A stretch of DNA of 64,000 nt from Sulfurimonas lithotrophica (GCF_009258225.1 NZ_CP043617.1:2314487-2378486); one strand, 5' to 3'. Counted from the stretch's first letter, positions 44,446 to 54,011 are shown. Notes: a model not told the origin generated them from the sequence alone. Numbers and translations are program-made.

Positions 44446-45464
44446 TAAAGATTTTTTTAGGGTTAATAGTAAGCAGCTTTTTATTTGCAGGAGATTTAGC
44501 AAACAAAAAAGAGTTTATGAAGATGTGTGAGAATCCAACACCTTCTCAGAAAATTACATTTGAAGCATTAGCTAAAGATAATAGAGTAAAAAACGATGAA
44601 CAAATGTGTGCTTATCTTTATGCTCGAACTGGTAGTAAATATTTTTCAGCAGATGCAGATATTTATACTGTTACAGATTTATCTCCTTTAAAGTTTTTTC
44701 TAAGCCTTACCTTTCTCTCTCTTCCACGAAGTAAAGTAAAAAACATTTCAATTTTAAAACATCTTACAAAACTAAAAGAGTTAGATTTATATGATAATCC
44801 TGTACGTGACCTTACTCCGTTAAAAGATTTAAAGTATTTAGAAGAGTTAGATTTAAGTAAAACAAAAGTTACAGATTTGTCTCCATTAAATAATATTAAA
44901 ACTTTACAACAATTATCTTATGGTTACATTGAAAATATTGAAACTGTAGATATATCTCAAATAAAAGATTTGAAAAATTTAGAGTTTTTAGTATTAAGGG
45001 GTATCAAAGTTAAAAACTTTCATTTAATCAATAATTTTGAAAATCTAATGGTTTTTTTCCCTCCTAAAACTACCACAATACAAGATATGAGTTTATTAAC
45101 AAATCTTAAAAAACTAAAAAGATTAGATTTAGATGATGCAAAGCTTATAACAAATCTTGACTTTATACTTAACTTTCCAAATATGCAAGAGTTGTTTCTT
45201 GAAAATACAAGTATAAAAGATATATCTATTTTAAAAAAACTATCTAATCTAACTATACTTAATATATCAAATACAAAAGTGACAGATGCTAGTGGAATAA
45301 TGGCAAATACAGCTGTAAATCCAATGTATTTAGTATTTAGAGCAAGAAATACACCACTTAGATGGTGTTCACCAAAAAATACACAAGATATACGAAATGG
45401 CAAATCTTGCTTTGAAAAAGACGGCACTTTAAAACCTTTTTACAAAAGATGGTTAGGGTTATAA
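44442..45464 (+). CDS. Leucine-rich-repeat periplasmic immunity candidate for the lipase
   Basis: A 340-residue protein with a signal peptide (residues 1-16). Residues 70-300 contain about eight LRR units of roughly 22 residues of the internalin type, for example LTKLKELDLYDNPVRDLTPL followed by LKYLEELDLSKTKVTDLSPL. A Cys-flanked cap is present (CSPKNTQDIRNGKSC). Its start overlaps the lipase stop (ATGA). Exported LRR protein placed directly after an exported lipase fits an inhibitor that blocks the enzyme in the periplasm. There is no direct evidence of binding. Confidence 0.75.
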   Translation: MIKIFLGLIVSSFLFAGDLANKKEFMKMCENPTPSQKITFEALAKDNRVKNDEQMCAYLYARTGSKYFSADADIYTVTDLSPLKFFLSLTFLSLPRSKVKNISILKHLTKLKELDLYDNPVRDLTPLKDLKYLEELDLSKTKVTDLSPLNNIKTLQQLSYGYIENIETVDISQIKDLKNLEFLVLRGIKVKNFHLINNFENLMVFFPPKTTTIQDMSLLTNLKKLKRLDLDDAKLITNLDFILNFPNMQELFLENTSIKDISILKKLSNLTILNISNTKVTDASGIMANTAVNPMYLVFRARNTPLRWCSPKNTQDIRNGKSCFEKDGTLKPFYKRWLGL

Positions 45465-45468
45465 AAAC

Positions 45469-46233
45469 TTGATCTGTCAAGCCCACAAACTACCAAGTAA
45501 AAAGAACAACTCATATATAAGGACAGCATCAACACCTGCATATGAAGATTCACTTGGATACAATGAGATAAACTTTGATGATACCAAAGAGAATGAACTT
45601 CTTTTTATAAGAGCACAAAGAGACTATGAAATCTATGCAAAACATAACTTTACTATGGATGTAGAGAACAACAAAAGTGTAAAGCAAACAAATAAAACTG
45701 ATGATGTAAAAAACAACTTTACTCAAACTGTAGGAAATAATTCGGACAGGACTGTAAAAGCAAACGATATAAAAACAGTAACTAAAGAAGAAGTACATAC
45801 CGTAAAAGAGAATAAACTACAAAATATAAAAAAAGACTACACAACTATAGTACAACAAACAAAAAGAGAGTTTATAGAACAAGATGTAGTAGATGAGATA
45901 AAAGAAGTACTGCATACATACATAGAGGGAGATGTAACAGATAAATACCTAGAGAACTTTTTTATACAAGTAGGCAAAGAGATGGGAGTAAACCTAGAAG
46001 GTTCACTACATATAGATACCTCTAGCGTAAAAGCAGAATCTGCAACAACAACCCAGATAGAAGCAACAGAGGGTATAAGCCTTAAATGTGGAGGCAACAC
46101 TCTGACAATAGACTCATCCGGCATACATTTCAACACTTCTAACTTCTTGGATAATAGTGGATCGGATGGGGTTGTGGCGAATATGGTTGAAAGAGAGAAA
46201 GTTTTAAAAGGTATTAGGTTTGAAAATGAATAA
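45469..46233 (+). pseudogene. Orphan VgrG C-terminal fragment with alternative tail
   Basis: This frame encodes 234 residues nearly identical to VgrG 471-704, then a different 17-residue end (NMVEREKVLKGIRFENE). It has only a TTG start, no ribosome site, and lacks the whole N-terminal base, so it should not make a functional spike on its own. It is best read as a displaced or donor vgrG tip attached to a second effector module. The last codons overlap the following effector start. Confidence 0.85.
45478..46179 (+). repeat. VgrG direct repeat, copy B (702 bp, orphan)
   Basis: It matches 41618-42319 with two silent differences, offset exactly 3860 bases. Same orientation and same reading frame, ending at the same codon boundary. 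The first base of divergence downstream starts the alternative VgrG tail. Confidence 0.97.
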
Positions 46234-47260
46234 ATATGGATTAGAACAAAATATAGTTTTAAGAGTTGATGCAGATGGATTTAAAAATAGCGATAATATA
46301 AATGTTAAACTAACTCTTTTAGATAAAGATGAAAAAGAATTAGGAGTAAAAGAAGATACAACAGCTATAGAAAATGAAATAGGAAAATATCCATTTATAA
46401 TAAAAGATATAGCAGAAGAATTAAATATAGAGGATATGAATCAAATTAAATACATAAAAGGCTGGATCGATACAGACGGTGACGGTAAAGTTGATTATGA
46501 TGAAGAGGTTATGCTTGAAGTTGGAAATGGTTGTAATCTTGATTTGGATAAGTTTAAACAAATTTTTCCAAACGCTACAGATGAAAAAAGAGAAAGTGTT
46601 CTGGAAGTATTTAATAAATATTGCCAGGCATTTGAAATAAATACACCTCTTAGGGTAGCTCATTTTTTTGCTCAGGTTAAAGAAGAGGTTGGGGAAACAA
46701 TAAACTTTAAAAATGAAAATTTAAATTATTCAGCTAAGAGGCTCAAAAGTAGAGTATCTATAGTAGATGATGATGGACAACAGAAAAGCCGTGGTCCATT
46801 TTCATATTTTTTGGAGCATCATTCTGAAGCTGAATTATATGGTTCAATTCGTTCTATTGGACAAGAAGCAAATCAAGAGGCTATCGCAAATAGAGCTTAT
46901 GCAAATAGATTAGGTAATGGCAATGTAGAAAGTGGGGATGGCTGGAATTTTAGAGGTAAAGGGTTTATTCAATTAACAGGTAGAACAAACTATGAAAACA
47001 CAAACAATGAAATTCAAGCTAAAGCTCCAGAAGCTAATATTGATATTATAAATAATCCTGAATCAATATTGACAATAGAAGGTGCTATGGTTTCTTCAAT
47101 GGCTTATTGGACAATGAATAATTTAAATGTAAAAGCTGATAATGCAGGTTGGGATAGGGAAAATGTAGATACGATTACAAATGTTGTCAATTCTTATACA
47201 GAATCGAGAGAAGATAGAAAAGAAAATTTTGATTTAATCAAAAGCATTTTAGATAGTTAA
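46226..47260 (+). CDS. GH19 lysozyme/chitinase-like type VI effector with adaptor-like N terminus
   Basis: A 344-residue protein (start ATG at 46226, an alternative TTG at 46220). Residues 1-85 contain LLDKDEKELGVK and IKYIKGWIDTDGDGK, resembling the tail of the upstream VgrG. Residues 110-344 form a GH19-type fold: FFAQVKEEVGE, with Glu candidates for catalysis, and DGWNFRGKGFIQLTGRTNYE near residues 235-255. GH19 enzymes cleave chitin or, in phages and effectors, peptidoglycan. Location beside VgrG and an exported immunity candidate makes cell-wall attack the likely role. A phage endolysin was considered, but no phage genes surround it. Confidence 0.8.
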   Translation: MNKYGLEQNIVLRVDADGFKNSDNINVKLTLLDKDEKELGVKEDTTAIENEIGKYPFIIKDIAEELNIEDMNQIKYIKGWIDTDGDGKVDYDEEVMLEVGNGCNLDLDKFKQIFPNATDEKRESVLEVFNKYCQAFEINTPLRVAHFFAQVKEEVGETINFKNENLNYSAKRLKSRVSIVDDDGQQKSRGPFSYFLEHHSEAELYGSIRSIGQEANQEAIANRAYANRLGNGNVESGDGWNFRGKGFIQLTGRTNYENTNNEIQAKAPEANIDIINNPESILTIEGAMVSSMAYWTMNNLNVKADNAGWDRENVDTITNVVNSYTESREDRKENFDLIKSILDS

Positions 47261-47269
47261 GGAAAAATT

Positions 47270-47959
47270 ATGAAATATATTTTAGCTTTATTATTTATAT
47301 TTAGTTTTTGCTTAGGAAATGATGAACTTGACAATTATCTTAATAATAAAGATTTGCAATATAATATAGTTAAGGATAAGAAAGAACAAATAATTGCAAT
47401 AAACCTTTTAGAAATTGAAAATAGATTAATTATATTCCAAAAAGATAACAAAGATTATAAACAAATTTTTAATGAAAAACTGTATTTTTGTAAAAATAGT
47501 AACATTGCTTGGTTTTTAGATATTTATATAGAAAATCAAAATTATCAAATTAAATGCTTCTCAAATTATGTTGATAGAGTTCAAAGGGATATTACATTAT
47601 ATTTTAATATTCATAATTTTAAACTTTCAAACATCACAATATATGATTCAAATAATCAAGGAATTATTCAAACAAGTTACAATTATATTCCTACACAGGA
47701 AGTCCTAACATTATATGATTTTAAAGATGAAAATGTTTATAATAAATATATAATGAAAACTTTAAAAAATACTAATAATTTAAAAACCATTCAACCAAAA
47801 AAACAACCACTCTACAAATCCCCAAATGTAAAAACAAAAATGTATCTAATCAAAGGCGATAATGTAGAAGTATTAGAGGAAAAAAATGATTGGTTAAATA
47901 TTTTATACCATGGTAACAAAGATATAAAAGCGTGGATACCAAAAAGTGCTGTTGAGTAA
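47270..47959 (+). CDS. SH3-containing exported immunity candidate for the GH19 effector
   Basis: A 229-residue exported protein (signal residues 1-16, ending LG/N). Residues 175-229 form a bacterial SH3 domain (LYKSPNVKTKMYLIKGDNVEV, then WLNILYHG and AWIPKSAV). The rest is beta-type without known motif. It begins 9 bases after the GH19 stop, on the same strand, with AAGGAAAAA as ribosome site. SH3b domains often bind peptidoglycan, so the protein may shield the wall or bind the enzyme. Immunity is inferred from position. Confidence 0.7.
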   Translation: MKYILALLFIFSFCLGNDELDNYLNNKDLQYNIVKDKKEQIIAINLLEIENRLIIFQKDNKDYKQIFNEKLYFCKNSNIAWFLDIYIENQNYQIKCFSNYVDRVQRDITLYFNIHNFKLSNITIYDSNNQGIIQTSYNYIPTQEVLTLYDFKDENVYNKYIMKTLKNTNNLKTIQPKKQPLYKSPNVKTKMYLIKGDNVEVLEEKNDWLNILYHGNKDIKAWIPKSAVE

Positions 47960-48005
47960 AGTAAATATAATCATATAAAATACCTAAAGTTTATTTTACA
48001 GGCTC

Positions 48006-48653
48006 TTATTTCTGAACACCATCCAAAACAGGAACAAAATCACATTCCTCTAACTCTTCACGTAATATATTTTCACCTATCTTTCTAAAACGGGTTATAA
48101 CTTGTTTGTCTTCTTTTTGCAATGGTGCGACTAGCACTCCTCCATCACTAAGTTGCTCAAAAAGTTTTGCAGGTATCTCTTTTGCAGTTGCAGAAAAAAG
48201 AATCCTATCATACGGTGCATACTGAATCCAGCCGTTTTGACCGTCATCCGTTCGGGTATGAATATTATGGATACCCAAATCACGAAATCTTTGTTTAGCT
48301 TGAAGTGCCAGAGGCTCAATTCTCTCAATAGTAAAAACACCGCGAAACAGATGCGATAACACGGCAGCCTGATAACCGCTTCCGCATCCTATCTCTAAAA
48401 CTCTATCGGCATTTTTTGCTTCGATATATTCACTCATTTTAGCAACCGTAAGTGGTGAGCTTATCCACTGAGACGAACCAAGAGGAAGGGCATCTAGCTT
48501 ATATGCACTATGTGCAAAACCGCTTGGAACAAAGATTTCTCTATTTGTTTTTGCTATAGCATCTCTTACTGCATCACTTAAATTAAATATTTTATGACAT
48601 TCATCTGCAAGACGTTTTGACTTTGAGGCTGTTATTCTATCCAATCCCGACAT
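48006..48653 (-). CDS. pcm: Protein-L-isoaspartate O-methyltransferase
   Basis: A 215-residue SAM-dependent methyltransferase of normal Pcm length. It has FVPSGFAHSAYKLDALPLG near the N terminus, SSPLTVAKMSEYIE, then the SAM motif VLEIGCGSGYQAAVLSHL (about residues 81-98) and ARTDDGQNGW. It repairs isoaspartyl residues in aged proteins. It overlaps the upstream nitrilase gene by 17 bases. Confidence 0.94.
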   Translation of the reverse strand: MSGLDRITASKSKRLADECHKIFNLSDAVRDAIAKTNREIFVPSGFAHSAYKLDALPLGSSQWISSPLTVAKMSEYIEAKNADRVLEIGCGSGYQAAVLSHLFRGVFTIERIEPLALQAKQRFRDLGIHNIHTRTDDGQNGWIQYAPYDRILFSATAKEIPAKLFEQLSDGGVLVAPLQKEDKQVITRFRKIGENILREELEECDFVPVLDGVQK

Positions 48654-49368
48654 CCATATATTTTCTCATTTTTTTTATCTCTTTGGGGGAGTATGGGATA
48701 TTTAAGCAAGGCTTATTCCCATTTCTTTGCACCTCTCCAAAGGGTGTTATAATTCCACTCTCACCCGTACACTCTTCATTTAAAGAATCACTAGCAACTA
48801 AATAACACTGGTTTATAACAGCTAAAGCCTGTGTTATTGTTTTAAAATTTTCTCTGCGCAACTCTCCCCACCATGCAGGTACAAGTATAACATCTGCACC
48901 TTCAAGTTTTTGCCAAAGTGTTTTAAAACGAAGTTCAAAACAGATAAGCAATCCGAATTTTATACCGTCTATCTCAAAGATATTTATATCCTCTTCATTA
49001 CCTGCCGTCATATATTTATGTTCATCGCCAAATTTAAATAGTTTTGCTTTTGCCTGTTCATACACAACCGCCCCGTCTTTAAAAACTTTTGCAAAATTAT
49101 ATACGTCTTCACCGCGTTTTTCTAACATTGTAAGTGCAATAATTTTTCCATTAGAGACTTTTTTTATCTCGTTTGTAGCATGAGGGGCGAACTCATACAT
49201 AGCTTCAAAATTATCATAATCATAGCCCGTTAGACAAACTTCAGGCGCTACGATTATGGAACCATCAGATGATTCTTTTACTAAGTTAAGTAAGGTTTGT
49301 AGATTTTCTTCATAACTTTGTGTAGTTATAAATGAGAGTGAACATAAGTTTTTAATGATATTCTCCAT
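48637..49368 (-). CDS. Carbon-nitrogen hydrolase (nitrilase superfamily)
   Basis: A 243-residue enzyme, start ATG at 49368 (the frame also has TTG at 49371). The catalytic triad is visible: Glu in IVAPEVCLTGYDY, Lys in QAKAKLFKFGDEHKY and Cys in GLLICFELRF near residue 137, followed by DVILVPAWW. This fits small amidases that hydrolyse deaminated glutathione or other omega-amides. Overlap with pcm suggests both act in protein or metabolite repair. The substrate is not known. Confidence 0.88.
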   Translation of the reverse strand: MENIIKNLCSLSFITTQSYEENLQTLLNLVKESSDGSIIVAPEVCLTGYDYDNFEAMYEFAPHATNEIKKVSNGKIIALTMLEKRGEDVYNFAKVFKDGAVVYEQAKAKLFKFGDEHKYMTAGNEEDINIFEIDGIKFGLLICFELRFKTLWQKLEGADVILVPAWWGELRRENFKTITQALAVINQCYLVASDSLNEECTGESGIITPFGEVQRNGNKPCLNIPYSPKEIKKMRKYMDVGIG

Positions 49369-49408
49369 CAATAATTTAATGAATTATACATTTAAAAACT
49401 TTAATGTT

Positions 49409-49849
49409 CTATTCTTTGTCCTCTTGGAGTTGTTCAACAAACTTTGCCAGTAGATAATCCACACTCTCTAATATAGCGACATCCAATTCATCTGCATCTG
49501 TTTCTATAAAGTCACTAACCTGAAACGTTATGGCAAAAGTTTCGGTAGAGTCCTTTCTGAAAGTTTTTACCTCTTCTCCAAGTTCTAGTTTTAGATAGAT
49601 ATAGTGAGTCTCATCACCCTCTATCTCTTCAAGTGATACCATTAAAGTCGGTGCATCTTGTACATACACCTTAATAGATTTTTTCTCTAGTGTCTGCTTC
49701 ATTTTTGTTTTGATAGTATCTAATGTAGCTGCTTTTATGTATGCTACTTTATTTTGTACATATATATTGGCTTTATCTAAACCGCTAAGCGTCCAAAAAC
49801 CGGCACTATAAAGTGAACATGTTAATAATAGACTTAGTAAATATTTCAT
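49409..49849 (-). CDS. Uncharacterised periplasmic protein
   Basis: A 146-residue exported protein with a signal peptide (residues 1-16, MKYLLSLLLTCSLYSA). The mature part is acidic, alternating beta and helix, with no Cys and no motif I recognise. Its ATG and the TAA of the thioredoxin-like gene share one base (TAATG), so translation is coupled. It may cooperate with that redox protein in the periplasm. Confidence 0.7.
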   Translation of the reverse strand: MKYLLSLLLTCSLYSAGFWTLSGLDKANIYVQNKVAYIKAATLDTIKTKMKQTLEKKSIKVYVQDAPTLMVSLEEIEGDETHYIYLKLELGEEVKTFRKDSTETFAITFQVSDFIETDADELDVAILESVDYLLAKFVEQLQEDKE

Positions 49850-50277
49850 TATTCACCCTTATATAGTTTTTTCATCTCATCTAATTTTTTTAGATAGTCT
49901 TTCTTTTTTATATAACCGGCTGTTTGAAAAAAATCCTCTTCAGTTTTTGGGTTTATAAAAAACACTCTTGGCGTAACGTTTGTTTGAAATTTTGCAGGAA
50001 AACTCTCTATATCAAATTTTTTATCTACTACTAAAGTTATAAGCTCTTTATTTAAAAAACTTTTCACATCTTTTGAACTTAGAGTTTTACGCTCAAACTT
50101 TCTACACCAAGGACAATAATCAGCACCTAAAACCATCATAAGAGGCTTGTTCGCATTTTTTGCTTTTGTTAAAGCTGTTTTATAATCACGTTCAAAACCT
50201 TCGCTTTTGGCATATTCATCTATATTTGCACCAAACAAACTCAAAGATAGTAAAACCGATATAAGTATATTTTTCAT
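49849..50277 (-). CDS. Periplasmic thioredoxin-like protein (CPWC active site)
   Basis: A 142-residue exported protein (signal residues 1-17). The thioredoxin fold carries MMVLGADYCPWCRKFERKTL, with the active site CPWC near residues 57-60, and a cis-Pro region TNVTPRVFFINPK. This is close to the DsbD-gamma/SoxW-like or thioredoxin_7 group. It would reduce or oxidise periplasmic thiols. It follows the AhpD-like gene by one base (TAATATG-type spacing), forming a small redox operon. Confidence 0.88.
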   Translation of the reverse strand: MKNILISVLLSLSLFGANIDEYAKSEGFERDYKTALTKAKNANKPLMMVLGADYCPWCRKFERKTLSSKDVKSFLNKELITLVVDKKFDIESFPAKFQTNVTPRVFFINPKTEEDFFQTAGYIKKKDYLKKLDEMKKLYKGE

Positions 50278-50278
50278 A

Positions 50279-50806
50279 TTAACTCAATGCAAAAACATTT
50301 GAGAGGGTATTTATATAATTAAAATATCCTGTAATCGAAACGGCTTCGATTATCTCAACATCGCTATAACCCATATTTTTAAGAGCATCTATCTCCTCTT
50401 TTAAGATTTTATAGTTATCTTTTTTAGAAGCTTTTATACAAAAGTTTAAAAGAGCTTTTTCTTTATCACTTGTATTTATAGATTCTACGCCTTGTAGAAT
50501 CTGTTCTATTCTCTCATCAGATAGTCCAAGCATCTTTGCAATACCCTTGTGAACATCCACACACATTTTACATCCATTTTCTATAGATATAAGCAGTGCG
50601 ATTGCTTCTTTAATATCGTATGACAGATGCGTCTCATCTAAAAGATACTTTTGAATCATCTCATCCGTTGCAAAATAAACTTTTTCATCCACTGCTAAAA
50701 GTTTAAATATCTCACCGAGTTTTCCCGTTTTTTCTAAAATTGGTTTAGCTTTTTCCTGAATTGCAGGTGTCATATCCTCAAATTCCGGTAATTTTATATG
50801 TGCCAT
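50279..50806 (-). CDS. AhpD-like/carboxymuconolactone decarboxylase family protein
   Basis: A 175-residue protein. The redox motif ENGCKMCVDVHKG (about residues 76-88) matches the E-x2-C-x2-C-x3-H active site of AhpD-type alkylhydroperoxidases, and the helical repeats before and after fit the CMD fold. It likely detoxifies peroxides with a thiol donor. It heads the minus-strand operon and is divergent from a MerR-type regulator, which probably controls it. Confidence 0.9.
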   Translation of the reverse strand: MAHIKLPEFEDMTPAIQEKAKPILEKTGKLGEIFKLLAVDEKVYFATDEMIQKYLLDETHLSYDIKEAIALLISIENGCKMCVDVHKGIAKMLGLSDERIEQILQGVESINTSDKEKALLNFCIKASKKDNYKILKEEIDALKNMGYSDVEIIEAVSITGYFNYINTLSNVFALS

Positions 50807-50904
50807 ATTTTTTTCCTTATAATTATTTATAATAACGTAAAGTTAAACTTAACGTTTAAAATTATAGGTTATAATTCTTATAGAAATATTAAAAAGGTTT
50901 ATAC

Positions 50905-51579
50905 TTGGAATACAAAATTTCAGAACTTGTAGCACTAACAAACGTGCCGAAATCAACTATACTATATTATATTCGTGAAGGCTTGCTTCCGGAAGCAAAA
51001 AAGCTAAAATCAAATGTTCACAGATACAATGACGAGCATCTGGAGTTGATAAAATATATAAAATATATGCAACAAGAGATAGGCAGTTCAAACGAACAAA
51101 TTAAAGCAGCCCTGCAAAATAAAAATCAATCTATATCAAGTTCATCTTCGATGTTGGCTCCTCTTATGCAAACGCTAATAAATATCCCGCCGGGGGCTCA
51201 ACACTATACTAAAAACAAATTTATAGATCATTATGATTTTGACATTCAATTAATTGATAAACTCTTAAATGACGGCATATTAATGCCTGTTAATGAAAAT
51301 GATTTTACGGAAAAAGAAGCCTCTATAATCAGAATGATTGAAAACTTTAACGAGGTTGGAGTTGAATATGATATTATAAAAAAGTACGTACATCATGCAA
51401 AAGAATTATCTTTGCTTGAACAAGAGATGCAAAAAAAACTTTGTAGCGTGAAAGATGATGAAAATTTTTCGACTCTATGGAAAATTATGTTTGATGCCTT
51501 GTTTAACGCTAAAGATTATATCTTTAGCCGTTATACATATAAAGTTTTACATCAGACTGTTAAAGATGAACTCTCTTAA
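50905..51579 (+). CDS. MerR-family transcriptional regulator
   Basis: A 224-residue regulator with a TTG start. Residues 1-70 form the MerR winged helix ([20 protein letters not shown], then [20 protein letters not shown]). The C-terminal ~150 residues are helical and do not show a metal-binding Cys set, suggesting a non-metal ligand. It is divergent from the AhpD-like/thioredoxin-like operon, with the intergenic 98 bases holding both promoters. Its 3' end overlaps nrdB by 4 bases. Confidence 0.88.
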   Translation: MEYKISELVALTNVPKSTILYYIREGLLPEAKKLKSNVHRYNDEHLELIKYIKYMQQEIGSSNEQIKAALQNKNQSISSSSSMLAPLMQTLINIPPGAQHYTKNKFIDHYDFDIQLIDKLLNDGILMPVNENDFTEKEASIIRMIENFNEVGVEYDIIKKYVHHAKELSLLEQEMQKKLCSVKDDENFSTLWKIMFDALFNAKDYIFSRYTYKVLHQTVKDELS

Positions 51580-52598
51580 AAATCATCGTCAAAACTTAAA
51601 CTACCTTTTGAGTAGTTGGTAACCGTACCTTCAAAAAAGTTTGTTTTTTGGTCGTTAAACTTAGCAAAGTCATCAACCCATTTAATTGGATTTGTTACAT
51701 TATATAGTTTTTCAAATCCAACTGATTCTAATCTGTCATCGGCTAAATACTGAATATATTGTTCAACTATATTATCCGTTAAACCTAAAATTTGTCCCTG
51801 AGTAATATATTTACCCCATTTAACTTCTAAATCAACCGCCTCTTTAAACATCTCTATAACTTCGGCTTTTAACTTGTCCGTAAAAAGGTCCGGTCTCTCT
51901 TTTCTTAGTGTATTTATCAAGTTTTTAAAGAGTGTCAAGTGAGTAACTTCATCTCTTTGGATAAAACGAATCATCTGAGCACTTCCAAGCATCTTACCTG
52001 AACGAGCCAATGTGTAAATATAAGCAAAACCGCTATAAAAATAGATACCTTCTAAAATCTGGTTTGCAAAACAAGCTTTTACAAAGTTGTGTTCCGTCGG
52101 ATTTTTAGATAATTCATCATATGTACGGAAAATTGCATCGTTTTTAGTCTTTAACATCATATCTTGACGCCACAAATCATAAATCTCTTCGGAGTTTGTA
52201 GAGATAGAGTCAACCATAACGGCATAAGACTGGGAGTGAAGTGCTTCTTCAAATGACTGACGAACCAGAATTAGGTTTATCTCCGGAGAAGTTACATACG
52301 GGTTTACATTGTCAATCAAGTTATTTGTTTGAAGCGAATCCATAAATATAAGTTGTGAAAGAGCTTTATCATAAGCATCTTTTTCCGATTCTGTTAAGTT
52401 TTTATAGTCATTAACATCTTTAGTCATATCAACTTCTTTAGGAAACCACGTGTTATTTAACATAACTTCCCAAAGGTTATATGCCCATTGATACTTAATA
52501 TTGTTTAACTCAAAAATACCTGTCGGATTACCGCCAAATATCTTTCTGTCATTCACATTTTCTTTAGATTCAGGGTTGTATATTTTTTTTCTATCCAT
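51576..52598 (-). CDS. nrdB: Ribonucleotide reductase class I beta subunit NrdB
   Basis: A 340-residue radical subunit. Diiron ligands and the radical site are visible: an Asp in [18 protein letters not shown] with Glu, His and a Tyr four residues on, EGIYFYSGF, and [10 protein letters not shown]. The C terminus SFDDDF is the tail that docks into NrdA. It makes deoxynucleotides with NrdA encoded elsewhere. The conserved Tyr suggests a standard tyrosyl-radical cofactor. Confidence 0.95.
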   Translation of the reverse strand: MDRKKIYNPESKENVNDRKIFGGNPTGIFELNNIKYQWAYNLWEVMLNNTWFPKEVDMTKDVNDYKNLTESEKDAYDKALSQLIFMDSLQTNNLIDNVNPYVTSPEINLILVRQSFEEALHSQSYAVMVDSISTNSEEIYDLWRQDMMLKTKNDAIFRTYDELSKNPTEHNFVKACFANQILEGIYFYSGFAYIYTLARSGKMLGSAQMIRFIQRDEVTHLTLFKNLINTLRKERPDLFTDKLKAEVIEMFKEAVDLEVKWGKYITQGQILGLTDNIVEQYIQYLADDRLESVGFEKLYNVTNPIKWVDDFAKFNDQKTNFFEGTVTNYSKGSLSFDDDF

Positions 52599-52788
52599 AA
52601 TATTTTTCCATAGATTTTTTAAGTCTATTATTATAACTATGAAAAGATTTGATTAACCTTTTTTAAATAGAAAGTTTTAGTAACATATTAGTTTCGTTTA
52701 ATTTGCCAAATGCTATAATCTTTGATTATGATTAAATATGGTTGTTAATATATTTAGTTATTCTTTACTTATCACAAAGGATAGTGTT

Positions 52789-53883
52789 ATGGGATTATTC
52801 GGAAATAACGGTGTACCTGCGAGAGATTATAATCTTTTAAAAGAGGAAAACCTGTCACTGCAAAAAGAAAATGAAGAGCTTATAGAAAAAATAGAACAAC
52901 TTCAACATCAAATGGCTAATGTCGGTAACCAAAAAAATGATAGTGTGCCGGATGCATTAATGTCTTTTCAAAACCTTCATTTAAAAACAAATATAGTTGA
53001 TATTCAAGGAAACCTTGCCGAATCCATAGAGTCATCAAAATCAAGTGTCCTTAAATCACAAGAATTAGTTACCAATATTTCAAGCATCTCTGAAAAAACT
53101 CAAAACATCGTTACTACACTCGATAAACTAAATGAATTATCCGATGAGTCCGTTCATACTGTTGAGAGTTTATCTTCAAGAACAGATGAAATTACCGATA
53201 TTTTAACTCTGATAAAAGATATTTCAGACCAAACAAACTTACTAGCACTAAATGCTGCCATAGAAGCTGCACGTGCAGGTGAACACGGACGTGGTTTTGC
53301 AGTCGTTGCAGATGAAGTTCGCAAACTCGCAGACAGAACAGATAAAGCCGTCAGTGAAATCAACATCTCTTTACAATCTATGAAACAAGATGTTGATAGT
53401 ATGAGTGAACAGTTTAAAGATGTGCAAGAGGGTGTTAACGGATCAAACTCTCTTATCAGTGAACTTGATAATTCCCTTCAAGAAAGTTCATCCGAGATAC
53501 AAGATACTTTTAAAGACATACATTATACTACCGATAGAGTTTTTATGTCGCTTGCTAAACTAGATCATATTCTTTGGAAAGTAAATACCTACTATTCAGC
53601 TACAACCAAAAAAGAGCAGTTCAAATTTGTAGATCATCATAATTGCCGCTTAGGCAAATGGTATTACGAAGGTGACGGTAAAGATAATTTTTCACATACC
53701 TCTCACTATGCAGAACTTGAAAAACCTCACTCAACCGTACATAACGGTACACATAAAGTTTTTGACCTAATTACTGATGAAAAACCTAATATTGAAGCTT
53801 TAAAAGCTGCATTTAAAGAGATGGAAGAGGGTAGTGACGATATATTTAAAATCTTAGATAAAATTCTTCACGATAAGGACTAA
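52789..53883 (+). CDS. Soluble methyl-accepting chemotaxis protein with CZB domain
   Basis: A 364-residue cytoplasmic receptor; the start at 52789 has AAAGGAT eight bases upstream. Residues 15-45 are a coiled coil. The signalling tip is the highly conserved [20 protein letters not shown] then [13 protein letters not shown]. The C terminus is a CZB (chemoreceptor zinc-binding) domain with [16 protein letters not shown] and later HSTVH, giving a Zn-binding His/Cys set. CZB receptors sense zinc or oxidants such as hypochlorous acid. There is no transmembrane region, so it senses cytoplasmic cues. Confidence 0.92.
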   Translation: MGLFGNNGVPARDYNLLKEENLSLQKENEELIEKIEQLQHQMANVGNQKNDSVPDALMSFQNLHLKTNIVDIQGNLAESIESSKSSVLKSQELVTNISSISEKTQNIVTTLDKLNELSDESVHTVESLSSRTDEITDILTLIKDISDQTNLLALNAAIEAARAGEHGRGFAVVADEVRKLADRTDKAVSEINISLQSMKQDVDSMSEQFKDVQEGVNGSNSLISELDNSLQESSSEIQDTFKDIHYTTDRVFMSLAKLDHILWKVNTYYSATTKKEQFKFVDHHNCRLGKWYYEGDGKDNFSHTSHYAELEKPHSTVHNGTHKVFDLITDEKPNIEALKAAFKEMEEGSDDIFKILDKILHDKD

Positions 53884-53947
53884 ATAAATATAAACTTATA
53901 TATTTAATACACATATTCTACACGCATTTTGTATAAAATTTTCATAT

Positions 53948-53990
53948 TATAATTTTACCTAATGAAAAGGAATTCTTTTTAAGAGTTCCT
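53948..53990 (+). promoter_or_regulatory. msrBA promoter and leader hairpin
   Basis: TATAAT at 53948-53953 is followed by a 9-base-pair hairpin (53968-53976 with 53982-53990, one G-T pair). The hairpin lies about 20 bases before the AAGGAGAAGG ribosome site of msrBA. It may stabilise or regulate the mRNA. Confidence 0.45.
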
Positions 53991-54011
53991 CTAATCAAGA
54001 AAGGAGAAGGT

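Noticed and set aside
45469..46233. Reading the orphan vgrG fragment as a complete protein
   Set aside because: It lacks the VgrG base domains, starts only at TTG without a ribosome site and duplicates the upstream gene; it is listed as a pseudogene/donor segment.
40208..47959. Prophage origin of the VgrG-GH19 region
   Set aside because: VgrG and GH19 proteins occur in phages too, but no capsid, integrase, terminase or tail-tube genes are present, and effector-immunity pairs point to type VI secretion.
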